A stretch of DNA of 35,367 nucleotides from a virus: positions 1-35,367 of IMG/VR virus record IMGVR_UViG_3300017917_001251; one strand, 5' to 3'. The position numbers were made by a program, and so were the translations under genes. Positions 17,962 to 24,808 of this stretch are shown here, in pieces; the first letter of the stretch is position 1; the number at the start of each line of letters is the position of its first letter. A model generated the notes under the pieces. It was not told where the DNA came from, did no database searches, and worked only from the letters and a program-made list of their open reading frames with translations.

Positions 17962-18640
17962 CCAAGTCTGATGCCATTGGAAAAATTGCAGCAATAGCTT
18001 GAGCACAGGCTCGAGCAATTTGTTGATGCTCTTTTTGTGTGCCATTGGCAGCACGTAGTTCCATGTAATGGATCCAACTGCGCAAAGTACCATTCATGTA
18101 CATGCGACTGATAGTAAGACCTTCAGGCAACACAGCACGAGCTTGTTCTTTGGCAATGCCGTTTTTGATAGCCCAAGAATATTCTTGTTTGACACTGAAC
18201 AAAACACGCTGTTGAGCACGTTCCCATTCATATGCCAGCAAACGTTGTTGCTCGTCTGTCATGTCAAACTCTACACTATTCTGTCTATTCTTTGTGTCCT
18301 GGAATCTTGCCTCACGTAACACAAACGCTTCATCGAGTTCAGCTGTAGGATCAGCATATCGCTGGGAAAACTCTTGAAAGCTGAAACTTCTGTGACGTAG
18401 TATCTGGCGGGCAATATCTCTTGTTGTGACGATTTCGCAACAAGCTGAGACCATTTCCAGTGGGCTCCAGTGTTGGTGTTTGACAAGATACTTGATGAGT
18501 TTTTCGCTTGTTTCTGTGTTGAACTGATTGGCTGGGTTGGACACACGGGCGCAATACGCAATAAGTTCCTGAGCGTCGTTGACACCTTGGTCTGCAAACT
18601 CTGCGGTGGGTTGACTATATGATACAAGTTTGACCTTCAT
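17948..18640 (-). CDS. thyX: flavin-dependent thymidylate synthase
   Basis: 230 aa. ThyX makes dTMP from dUMP with methylenetetrahydrofolate, NADPH and FAD. The signature RHRxxSxxxxSxR is present as RHRSFSFQEFSQR at 82-94. The helix HWSPLEMV before it and the C-terminal RSWIHYMELRA segment are typical. Length is normal for the family. The start overlaps the upstream stop by ATGA. Phages carry thyX to raise dTMP for genome replication, often because hosts use ThyA or ThyX at limiting levels. Confidence 0.96.
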   Translation of the reverse strand: MKVKLVSYSQPTAEFADQGVNDAQELIAYCARVSNPANQFNTETSEKLIKYLVKHQHWSPLEMVSACCEIVTTRDIARQILRHRSFSFQEFSQRYADPTAELDEAFVLREARFQDTKNRQNSVEFDMTDEQQRLLAYEWERAQQRVLFSVKQEYSWAIKNGIAKEQARAVLPEGLTISRMYMNGTLRSWIHYMELRAANGTQKEHQQIARACAQAIAAIFPMASDLVAQS

Positions 18641-18942
18641 TTGAGTTTTTCTAAAAGTTTATCTGTTTCGGGTTGAACAATCTCGGCAACAAGTGCGGCA
18701 TCAACTACAAAGTCAATATCGCGAACATTGTCACCAAGTTCGCTTAGTGTACGGGTCAAGACTATCTCTAGTTCTTCGATGTCAAGTCCCTGTCGACGTA
18801 GTGTTGATAAGTTAATGGTTTTCTGACGTTTACCATGTAACCTGACCACTACCTTTTTAATGCATTCAAGTGGGACTTCGGTCTTGTTTACTTCATTGAT
18901 GATGTGTTCCCACTTGGCAAGGAACTCATCACTGAACTGCAT
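18637..18942 (-). CDS. unknown 101-aa protein upstream of thyX
   Basis: Begins MQFSDEFLAKWEHIINEV and ends in a charged helix. It is mostly helical and acidic with a basic patch (RLHGKRQKTINL). No domain is recognised. It overlaps the upstream gene by 14 bp and thyX by ATGA, supporting translation in one operon. Confidence 0.75.
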   Translation of the reverse strand: MQFSDEFLAKWEHIINEVNKTEVPLECIKKVVVRLHGKRQKTINLSTLRRQGLDIEELEIVLTRTLSELGDNVRDIDFVVDAALVAEIVQPETDKLLEKLK

Positions 18943-19669
18943 TGGCGTCTACTGCCTTGACTTTAGGAGGACGGCCACGACGTGGTGTACTAGCAGGGGC
19001 TTCGGCCACTACAGGCGCAGAGTAATCATTTAAGTTTACACTAGGATGCATACGTTGTGCTTCCTTTTTCATGCGAGCGGCTTCGGCAATCATGCCTTTG
19101 GCTTCTGCTTCCATGCGCTTGGCTTGGTTCAGCATATTTACTGCCAATGTCTTGTCATCAAGAGCAGAGTTAGGATCGCTACGCAATGGCTCAACAGGCG
19201 GAACATCTTGTTGACCGCGTTCTTGGCTGCGTTTGAATTCAGCTTCAGCTTTGCGTTTGGTATATGGATCAACAATGCCACTGCTGTCATCTAGTTCTTT
19301 GAGCCTATCAATAGCAGCCTGGCCGCTTTCCATTTCTTTGATGATCTTGTTCATCTCATCTAGTTTTACTGATGCAGTAGCAGTTGGTGTAACGATAACT
19401 TGGTTGGTTGGTACCTTCTTGATCATGCCTTCGCGATGCAATGCTTCAAGTTGTGGTCGACCATCGGGCAAAAGATTGCGGTGCAATGCATCTGCTAGGT
19501 TAGTGGCTTGCTGCCCAACTTCACTCTCCAGCGTCTTCATAATAGAGTTATGGATGTGTGTTGGCAGTGTTTCGGGATATACCACGAGACACATGTGATC
19601 TTCGTTTGGTACTTCTCTAAATAAAATAGCAACCTTGCGGTCACCGTGTCGTCCGATATGTTTAAGCAT
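18929..19669 (-). CDS. unknown 246-aa protein with AT-hook-like C-terminus
   Basis: AAGGAG six bases before the ATG supports the start. Residues 1-90 look globular (KVAILFREVPNEDHMCLVVY). The middle is a long charged helix, likely coiled coil, with alternating Lys/Glu and Ala/Met-rich heptads. The end carries TPRRGRPPKVKA, matching the AT-hook core RGRP that inserts in the minor groove of A+T-rich DNA. A virion or DNA-associated role is possible. Overlaps of 8 bp and 14 bp tie it to its neighbours. Confidence 0.78.
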   Translation of the reverse strand: MLKHIGRHGDRKVAILFREVPNEDHMCLVVYPETLPTHIHNSIMKTLESEVGQQATNLADALHRNLLPDGRPQLEALHREGMIKKVPTNQVIVTPTATASVKLDEMNKIIKEMESGQAAIDRLKELDDSSGIVDPYTKRKAEAEFKRSQERGQQDVPPVEPLRSDPNSALDDKTLAVNMLNQAKRMEAEAKGMIAEAARMKKEAQRMHPSVNLNDYSAPVVAEAPASTPRRGRPPKVKAVDANAVQ

Positions 19670-19859
19670 TTGTTTCTCCTTGAGTTTGAGTCTGCTGTTG
19701 TGCTGCCTGCGCCGCAGCCAGGAAGCCTGTTAATTTTTCATGTATTTCACTGACAGCTCTTAGTTCTGCAATACCTTTGAAAGCACTGCGGGAAGCGGCT
19801 GCTTCTAAAAGCTGATGTATTGAAGCCAAATCGGCGACAGTAAGTTGTGCGTTTTCCAT
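19662..19859 (-). CDS. small helical protein, 65 aa
   Basis: Begins MENAQLTVADLASIHQLLEAA; helical, Ala/Gln-rich towards the end. Small proteins of this pattern (TVADL...R..FKG...VGE...KL..FL) are common in tailed phages, function unknown. It overlaps the next gene by 8 bp. No clear Shine-Dalgarno site precedes it. Confidence 0.7.
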   Translation of the reverse strand: MENAQLTVADLASIHQLLEAAASRSAFKGIAELRAVSEIHEKLTGFLAAAQAAQQQTQTQGETNA

Positions 19860-19896
19860 GTAGATATTTACTGTCTAAATACCACAGGAATTTATT

Positions 19897-20112
19897 TTAA
19901 TCGGTGTTTTGGAGAAATTCGTTTAGTCGATGCACAGCTTCGTCAAAGTCTACGGCCCAGACCTTGGCTTCTAAGATGTTGCCAGTTATCTGCAGATCAA
20001 AAGGAACGACTCCGCGAAAAGCAAAGTCGTCAGGTAGTTCGGTGGTCACTGTGAATTCTTGCAGGTGCTTGGCCCTGAAGATCAAATTGGTTGCCATGTC
20101 AGCTGAGTTCAT
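19897..20112 (-). CDS. small unknown protein, 71 aa
   Basis: Begins MNSADMATNLIFRAKH. The start at 20112 overlaps the previous stop (ATGA), which favours it over the in-frame ATG five codons later. Compact alpha/beta composition, no motif. Part of the chain of small co-translated genes between 19.9 and 20.9 kb. Confidence 0.7.
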   Translation of the reverse strand: MNSADMATNLIFRAKHLQEFTVTTELPDDFAFRGVVPFDLQITGNILEAKVWAVDFDEAVHRLNEFLQNTD

Positions 20113-20348
20113 TTAAAAGCCTTTATGTCTTTGTGCTTAACAATGAGCATGTTATGCACTTTGTCATTGTACTTAATAGGCAAGTCTAAGTGAACAGTAA
20201 TTTCAGGACCATCCCGTTCGTTGAGCATACGGTCATTGCCCACAGTGCCTACAAACGGAATCTTGTTCCAGTGCCCAAAAACACGATCGCCAATAAACCA
20301 TTTGGGCTTGTATCCAATACGGTTAAAGTAATCTGTTTGTGTGCCCAT
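20109..20348 (-). CDS. small unknown protein, 79 aa
   Basis: Has a beta-rich pattern (FIGDRVFGHWNKIPFVGTVG ... VHLDLPI) that recurs in small proteins of large phages as I recall; no function known. Its ATG overlaps the upstream stop as TAATG and its stop overlaps the next start as ATGA. Confidence 0.75.
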   Translation of the reverse strand: MGTQTDYFNRIGYKPKWFIGDRVFGHWNKIPFVGTVGNDRMLNERDGPEITVHLDLPIKYNDKVHNMLIVKHKDIKAFK

Positions 20349-20536
20349 TACAAGATCTTCTTGTCCCGGATCATTTGTTCAAAGTGATCCCATAGCACAT
20401 TGAACTTGACTTCGTATACTTTTGCCAGCGCAAGCCATTGCTCTTTAGTTATGTCCTCGCGATTAGCAAACGCTTCTATGTCATCAGTGACATGCCAGCA
20501 GTGCATGATCTCTTGCTCAAAATCAAATCTGTCCAT
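20348..20536 (-). CDS. small unknown protein, 62 aa
   Basis: The start at 20536 (MDRFDFEQEIMHCW) forms TAATG with the preceding stop and is preferred to the ATG two codons upstream. A single helical acidic domain (DDIEAFANREDITKEQWLAL). Both ends are coupled to neighbours by one-base overlaps. Confidence 0.72.
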   Translation of the reverse strand: MDRFDFEQEIMHCWHVTDDIEAFANREDITKEQWLALAKVYEVKFNVLWDHFEQMIRDKKIL

Positions 20537-20664
20537 TACCATTCTTCCTTTGCTTTCTTTGCTTCACTCACAATCTTCTTGCCTAGTTCCCACAACGGAT
20601 ACCAAAAGTATCCTGCCACAAATCCCCAAGCAAAAGGCCCTAGTGCGTCTAAAAAGGCACTCAT
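20536..20664 (-). CDS. 42-aa membrane-associated peptide
   Basis: Begins MSAFLDALGPFAWGFVAGYF, a hydrophobic aromatic helix, and ends in a Lys-rich amphipathic helix (KKIVSEAKKAKEEW). This is a typical layout for a small inner-membrane protein with a cytoplasmic tail. It overlaps the upstream stop by ATGA and the downstream start by TAATG, so it exactly fills the gap. Function unknown. Confidence 0.7.
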   Translation of the reverse strand: MSAFLDALGPFAWGFVAGYFWYPLWELGKKIVSEAKKAKEEW

Positions 20665-20882
20665 ACAATCCGTCCTATCCCTAGATAAATCAAGTCATCC
20701 AGTTCACGTTGGTAGTCTTGTCCCAGTCTGCGCTTTTGATAGATTGCTGTGATCAGCTCGGTGCCAGTTTCACTAGACACCTCCATACCCATACCACGCT
20801 TTTCTAACTCTTCGACTAGGTCTTCTGTGTCAAAGTCGTCTAGGTCTACATCAACATAGGTTTCAACTAGTACTTCGGGCAT
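20661..20882 (-). CDS. small acidic protein, 73 aa
   Basis: Very acidic N-terminus (VDVDLDDFDTEDLVEELEKR) followed by a short helical region. One base separates it from the prohibitin-like stop. No known motif. Its stop overlaps the start of the 42-aa gene by ATGA. Confidence 0.7.
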   Translation of the reverse strand: MPEVLVETYVDVDLDDFDTEDLVEELEKRGMGMEVSSETGTELITAIYQKRRLGQDYQRELDDLIYLGIGRIV

Positions 20883-20883
20883 T

Positions 20884-21696
20884 TTACTTTCCTACAGGCA
20901 AGTTAGGAACAACACCTGCACCAAGCACCAGTGTGCCACCTCGGAAGTTGCGAATACCTTCAGCAAGAATAATCTGTGCTTCAGCCTGCTTCATACGGGC
21001 TTGTGCATCCATGTATTGAATAGCACCAGCATTGGAGTTCAGTGCGGCAATGCGTCGAGCTTCGGCCTGTGCAGTTGCCACTTCAACTTCTTTTTGCTTG
21101 AGCTCGTTCTTGGCTTTGACCAATTCATTGGCACTGGCAACAATAGCATCAGCAGGCACAATGTTACGGATCAACACTTGACTAACATTGATCATGCCGT
21201 CTAGCTTTTCTTCTGCAAGAGTCTTGACAACGATGTCACGGATATCCGCTTCCATTGTTTGACGATTGTCTGCCATATCCAATGCTTCGTATTTGCGTGA
21301 TGCTTTGTAGATAGCATTGCGAGTTGCATTGAAAACGTAGTTATACATTAAGTAAACATCGCCATCGTGTCGGGCATGAAAGGATTTGTTTTTGGTGTTA
21401 TACAAATCGCTAACATTGGCTTGGTTAATGTTATACACAACCACAGCATCAAAGTCCTTCATTGTGCTATTGTCCTTGGCCAACGGAGTCATGTCCTCAA
21501 CTTTAACAGTAACATCCTTGATTGGGAATGTAAGCACATCTCCTACAATAACTTGATTGAACGATCCGGGTAGCAGTTCATTGCCGCTGACCTGTTTGTC
21601 AAAACCTACACGCAAGCCGACTTCACCAGTTTCAATACGAGTACAACCCGTTGCCAAAACTGCGGCGGCAAGAATAGAGAGAGTCAAAATACGCAT
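20884..21696 (-). CDS. SPFH/prohibitin-like lipoprotein
   Basis: 270 aa. The N-terminus MRILTLSILAAAVLATGC is a lipoprotein-type signal with the candidate lipidated Cys at 18 (ATGC, a slightly weak lipobox). The band-7 domain spans about 25-190 (GEVGLRVGFD, FPIKDVTVKVEDM, VVVYNI). A coiled-coil helix (KAKNELKQKEVEVATAQAEA) precedes a Gly-rich end. SPFH proteins form membrane-bound oligomeric rings that organise membranes and proteases. AAGGA six bases before the ATG supports the start. In phages they have been proposed to act in lysis timing or superinfection control; that is unproven here. Confidence 0.88.
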   Translation of the reverse strand: MRILTLSILAAAVLATGCTRIETGEVGLRVGFDKQVSGNELLPGSFNQVIVGDVLTFPIKDVTVKVEDMTPLAKDNSTMKDFDAVVVYNINQANVSDLYNTKNKSFHARHDGDVYLMYNYVFNATRNAIYKASRKYEALDMADNRQTMEADIRDIVVKTLAEEKLDGMINVSQVLIRNIVPADAIVASANELVKAKNELKQKEVEVATAQAEARRIAALNSNAGAIQYMDAQARMKQAEAQIILAEGIRNFRGGTLVLGAGVVPNLPVGK

Positions 21697-21705
21697 TATG
21701 TTTCC

Positions 21706-21882
21706 TTAAAATAAAACAACAAGGGTGATTAAAAACACAAATGTAAGTATAGCACAGAACGCACTATATGCCAAGAGCTTTGTTAAAGCCCATTGCTCTT
21801 GGCCGGACATTGCTCTAAAAGTACGAATACCAACGAAGAACAATCCAAACACAACAGCAAAAGCCAGCACAACTCTGATCAT
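21706..21882 (-). CDS. 58-aa membrane protein, two helices
   Basis: The ATG at 21882 (MIRVVLAFAVVFGLFFVG) overlaps the preceding stop (ATGA). The GTG two codons upstream is less likely. Two hydrophobic stretches flank a short charged loop (RTFRAMSGQEQWALTK). Next to the prohibitin-like lipoprotein, so it may act at the same membrane. No known family. Confidence 0.75.
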   Translation of the reverse strand: MIRVVLAFAVVFGLFFVGIRTFRAMSGQEQWALTKLLAYSAFCAILTFVFLITLVVLF

Positions 21883-22037
21883 TGACACACCTTTAAGATA
21901 TCATCTGCGGGCATTGACGCTTTGATAGCTTCCAGTCGGCATTGCGAGTTTTGGTGTTCGCTCCAGGCCATTCCTGCTACCGGCAGACCAATAAAAGCCG
22001 CGCACAACAGTATTACCCATTTCATATCAGTGTCCAT
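21879..22037 (-). CDS. 52-aa secreted or membrane-anchored peptide
   Basis: GGAG five bases before the ATG at 22037 decides this start over the ATG four codons later. The sequence MDTDMKWVILLCAAFIGLPV is a signal-like hydrophobic helix, followed by a short exported-looking tail with two Cys (QCRLEAIK ... KVCQ) that could form a disulfide. It overlaps the next start by ATGA. Function unknown. Confidence 0.68.
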   Translation of the reverse strand: MDTDMKWVILLCAAFIGLPVAGMAWSEHQNSQCRLEAIKASMPADDILKVCQ

Positions 22038-22046
22038 ATCCGCTCC

Positions 22047-22226
22047 TTAAGGAAAGTCTGGGTTGCGTTCAGATTCCATGGGCACAGTGCGCCACTCGGA
22101 CCATTGCATGTTTTTGGCACTGTCGGGAAAAGGCCCGAGCCCAGCATACACAGTGACATCCACTTTCTGCCGATACTGCAAAACCTTTTCACCAACTACA
22201 GGCACATACCAACGCATTTCAATCAT
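22047..22226 (-). CDS. small unknown protein, 59 aa
   Basis: Begins MIEMRWYVPVVGEKVLQYRQ and ends ERNPDFP. Its ATG overlaps the VWA-protein stop as TAATG, which supports coupled translation. Beta-rich (KVDVTVYAGLGPFPDSA), reminiscent of the small phage proteins that follow structural or enzyme genes. Function unknown. Confidence 0.7.
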   Translation of the reverse strand: MIEMRWYVPVVGEKVLQYRQKVDVTVYAGLGPFPDSAKNMQWSEWRTVPMESERNPDFP

Positions 22227-23536
22227 TACTTTGCTTCCTCGTAGTAGGCATATTGACCAAACGGTGGGACAATAGTTGTAGTACCATGCAAGATGAACAC
22301 TGTCTCGGTATAGTTTTCATCACCCCACGAACCAAACGGGTAACCGTCTGTGAACATCACAAGGCGCTTGGGTTCGATCTCGTTTTCTTTCAAGTAGTTG
22401 TACACACAATCAAAGTCTGTACCACCACCACCTTTGACTTCGTAGTCGCAGATACTATCCAAGTTGTCTGAATCGTACTGTGCAGGGTTGTATGCATCGG
22501 TATCGAAAGTGATCACATGAATCTTGTAAGCAGGGAACGAGTCCATGATGCCTTGGATTTCACTCAAGAAGTCCTTCAACATTGATTCGCTGATCGAACC
22601 AGAAGCGTCCAATGCCACAGCAATATCGATCATGGGATCTTGATTGCGACCGGGCATGACAGCATCCATGTGCCAACCTTTGCGGCTTGCTCGCATCCAG
22701 GTGTAGTCTGACTTGATGGTCGACTCCAATTGCATACGCAACAGTTCACGCCAGTTCATCTTGGGCTCAGTAAGCTCTTGAATCAGTCGCTTGACGCCTG
22801 CAGGCAAGTTACCAGCACCGTCTACAGTAGCGGCCGCCGCCAACATGGCTTCCTTGATCTCATCGCGGATAGCTTGCTTTTCAGCTTCGCTTAACTTAGG
22901 ACGACCCTTGCCTTCACCGTCTTGGTCACCACCATCACCGTCGGCATCGCCTTCGCCATCCAAGTGCTCGTCGATCAACTTGTCGATGAGGTCGCTCATG
23001 TTGATTTTTTGTGCGTTCTTCATCAAGTCATCATAGACTTCTTCGGAGCTCATGCCATCATACTTGCGATCATACAAGGCAGGCACTGTGGTAATCAACT
23101 CGCCAACATTGTGTTTGACCAAGTCACCGTTGACACAGAAGTCGTTAGCAATGTTCCAAATCTGAGGATCGCGATCGCCACGGCGTCCGAAGTGATCATA
23201 AACACAGTGCAACACTTCGTGACCAAACAAGAATTCAATTTCTTTGGGACGCAACATTGCAATGAAACGCGAGTTGTAATAAAAGTGGCGTCCGTCTGTT
23301 GCGGCAGTTGGGCACCACTCGTCAGCATTGACCAACTTCAAACGAGTGGCCAAGTTACCAAAGAAGCTGGCTTTCAACAGCAAGCCCACACGAGCAGTGA
23401 TCAACTTTTCACGCACTTCGCGATCTAACTTGGGCTCCATGGGACCAATGAGATTAGCGAATTTTTTAGCATCTTCTTTGGTAGCAGTTGTGCCTGCGGT
23501 GCGAGCATGCAGAATGTCAGGGTTAAAATATTGCAT
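22226..23536 (-). CDS. VWA-like protein with metallopeptidase-like domain (MoxR partner)
   Basis: 436 aa. The N-terminal half has HEVLHCVYDH (106-115), the HExxH zinc pattern of the DUF2201-type metallopeptidase-like domain. An acidic Gly/Asp linker lies near 193-209. The C-terminal VWA-like domain has the metal-ion-dependent adhesion site: DASGS (310-314), GGGGTDF (369-375) and FTDGYP (395-400). Such proteins work with MoxR AAA ATPases as chaperones for metal insertion or complex remodelling; a MoxR gene lies 1.3 kb upstream at 24809. AAAGGA before the ATG and a consensus promoter support the start. Confidence 0.9.
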   Translation of the reverse strand: MQYFNPDILHARTAGTTATKEDAKKFANLIGPMEPKLDREVREKLITARVGLLLKASFFGNLATRLKLVNADEWCPTAATDGRHFYYNSRFIAMLRPKEIEFLFGHEVLHCVYDHFGRRGDRDPQIWNIANDFCVNGDLVKHNVGELITTVPALYDRKYDGMSSEEVYDDLMKNAQKINMSDLIDKLIDEHLDGEGDADGDGGDQDGEGKGRPKLSEAEKQAIRDEIKEAMLAAAATVDGAGNLPAGVKRLIQELTEPKMNWRELLRMQLESTIKSDYTWMRASRKGWHMDAVMPGRNQDPMIDIAVALDASGSISESMLKDFLSEIQGIMDSFPAYKIHVITFDTDAYNPAQYDSDNLDSICDYEVKGGGGTDFDCVYNYLKENEIEPKRLVMFTDGYPFGSWGDENYTETVFILHGTTTIVPPFGQYAYYEEAK

Positions 23537-23562
23537 GTGGGTCCTTTGTTGTTTATGTGTAT

Positions 23563-23591
23563 ATTATAGCAGAATGTGATTTATTCGTCAA
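23563..23591 (-). promoter_or_regulatory. sigma70-type promoter for VWA gene
   Basis: TTGACG (23591-23586), 17 bp, TATAAT (23568-23563), followed by ATACACATA. The TGA inside TTGACG is the stop codon of the upstream 97-aa gene (23588-23590). Confidence 0.85.
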
Positions 23592-23881
23592 TGCCATTCG
23601 TTGCCACGGTTGATTTCTTCGTCAGTAAATGCACCACCACTGCGGTCAGGATTCAATGCCCAACTATCTTGTGTGGCTTTTTCGCAACACTTCTCAACAT
23701 CAAACAAAATCACTTTGAGTTCGTTAATGTTGATAGTAAGGAAATCAGCGACAGCCTTTAATGCCATGTCCTCACCATCACGCAAACCAACAAAGGTTCG
23801 TTCTTTTTGGATAGCTTCTAAGTAGGCTTCCTTGCCGGCGATTGTGTTCTTCAGATTGTCGCGTACGGTGTAGATATTCAT
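23588..23881 (-). CDS. unknown 97-aa protein
   Basis: Mainly helical (MNIYTVRDNLKNTIAGKEAY) with a C-terminal acidic tail. Two adjacent Cys (KCCEKA) are the only notable residues. It overlaps the 56-aa gene by ATGA. Its stop codon is embedded in the -35 box of the next promoter. No function recognised. Confidence 0.75.
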   Translation of the reverse strand: MNIYTVRDNLKNTIAGKEAYLEAIQKERTFVGLRDGEDMALKAVADFLTININELKVILFDVEKCCEKATQDSWALNPDRSGGAFTDEEINRGNEWH

Positions 23882-24048
23882 TTTGACTCCACTTTTCCGT
23901 TGAGTTGTTTTGCAATTTTTTCTGCCTGGGCACGGCTCCGGAATGTTTGAGGCTGACGCACAAAAGTGATCTTGCCACTGCGATCGTATTCGTTACGACC
24001 AACTGCAAACTTTGCATCATCCTGGCCCAGTGTAATCACATAAAACAT
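23878..24048 (-). CDS. 56-aa unknown protein at promoter-proximal position
   Basis: Begins MFYVITLGQDDAKFAVGRNE. AGGAG five bases before the ATG and a consensus promoter 30 bases upstream give good support despite its size. It looks like a beta-hairpin plus helix (RSRAQAEKIAKQLNGK), resembling small SPOR- or DUF-like folds, but no family is certain. Its stop overlaps the next start by ATGA. Confidence 0.75.
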   Translation of the reverse strand: MFYVITLGQDDAKFAVGRNEYDRSGKITFVRQPQTFRSRAQAEKIAKQLNGKVESK

Positions 24049-24077
24049 ATTGGCTCCTTTTTGCTGTCTATGTGTAT

Positions 24078-24106
24078 ATTATAGCAAATTGGGCATTTTT
24101 GGTCAA
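24078..24106 (-). promoter_or_regulatory. sigma70-type promoter for 56-aa/97-aa genes
   Basis: TTGACC (24106-24101), 17 bp, TATAAT (24083-24078), then ATACACATAGACAGC. The -35 box sits in the inverted repeat TTTTTGG-TTGA-CCAAAAA, a possible operator. Confidence 0.88.
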
Positions 24107-24122
24107 CCAAAAAATGTAACCC

Positions 24123-24145
24123 AAAAAGTAATACTCAAGTATTAC
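24123..24145 (-). terminator. rho-independent terminator
   Basis: On the - strand GTAATACT-TG-AGTATTAC (24145-24128) is followed by TTTTT. The stem includes the stop codon of the 93-aa gene. Confidence 0.7.
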
Positions 24146-24423
24146 AAATTTAGGTACTTTAACTGGAACCAACTTTGGGCTTGCTCACTGTAAAAGTCCA
24201 AGCAAACCTGTTCCTCATAGTGCATTCTGGGTTCACTGGGGTGGCTGATTTCGTGTGGGACTAGGCCTTTGTGATAGCGATATGTAAACCCTAACTCACG
24301 ACGCATCCTTGGCCTAACAGCCATGCCCATACCAAAGTCCCGCAAAATCTTGGCGTAGATGTCTGACCAATCTCCAGGCTTATGGAAGATGATTAGATTC
24401 TTTTTAATCGTTACTTTGTGCAT
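24142..24423 (-). CDS. unknown 93-aa protein
   Basis: Basic N-terminal half with an Arg-rich stretch (RPRMRRELGF). The end (EQAQSWFQLKYLNL) shares SWFQL with the end of the protein just upstream (ELSWFQLAHAQSND), suggesting related C-terminal strands. It overlaps that gene by 20 bp. No recognised function. Confidence 0.7.
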   Translation of the reverse strand: MHKVTIKKNLIIFHKPGDWSDIYAKILRDFGMGMAVRPRMRRELGFTYRYHKGLVPHEISHPSEPRMHYEEQVCLDFYSEQAQSWFQLKYLNL

Positions 24424-24742
24424 GGGCTAACTGAAACCAACTGAGTTCTTTATCGCTTGCCAAGTAGATTCGATAGTCGTTGTATTGCACAGAATAACTC
24501 CAGTGCTGGTTAATATCTTCGTCTTGCACCACAGTATTGGCGGTGTTTGCTCTGCGATTTATTAACTCTTGGCGAGTCACAACATCTTGTGTCCAACCCC
24601 ATGTTTGGTTCATCCAACGTCTTGCACGATCAAAGTCTAACACGCCAGAGCCTTTCCAAGTGCTTTTAGAAAACTCTAGCATGTAAGCAAATTGAGCACA
24701 CCAACTGTGTCGACGATCTAATTTCGTTACTTCGTATCGCAT
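24404..24742 (-). CDS. unknown 112-aa protein
   Basis: Begins MRYEVTKLDRRHSWCAQFAY and is Trp-rich. No Shine-Dalgarno site is seen; the start lies just beyond the terminator after moxR, next to TATACT, without a clear -35 box. C-terminal SWFQL tail shared with the next gene. Function unknown. Confidence 0.68.
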   Translation of the reverse strand: MRYEVTKLDRRHSWCAQFAYMLEFSKSTWKGSGVLDFDRARRWMNQTWGWTQDVVTRQELINRRANTANTVVQDEDINQHWSYSVQYNDYRIYLASDKELSWFQLAHAQSND

Positions 24743-24747
24743 AGTAT

Positions 24748-24800
24748 AAAAAGGAAAGGGCTGTGTAGTCCACAGCCCGTGTATTTAATCTACACAGCCC
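24748..24800 (-). terminator. terminator with two alternative hairpins after moxR
   Basis: On the - strand, GGGCTGTGTAG (24800-24790), GGGCTGTG (24778-24771) and CTACACAGCCC (24768-24758) are followed by a T-rich run. The last arm can pair with either earlier arm: 8 bp with a 5-nt loop, or 11 bp with a 21-nt loop. Confidence 0.75.
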
Positions 24801-24808
24801 TTTGACCT

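Noticed and set aside
24726-24760. Promoter for the 112-aa gene from TATACT next to its ATG
   Set aside because: The ATG is immediately after the hexamer and no -35 box is present at 16-18 bp.
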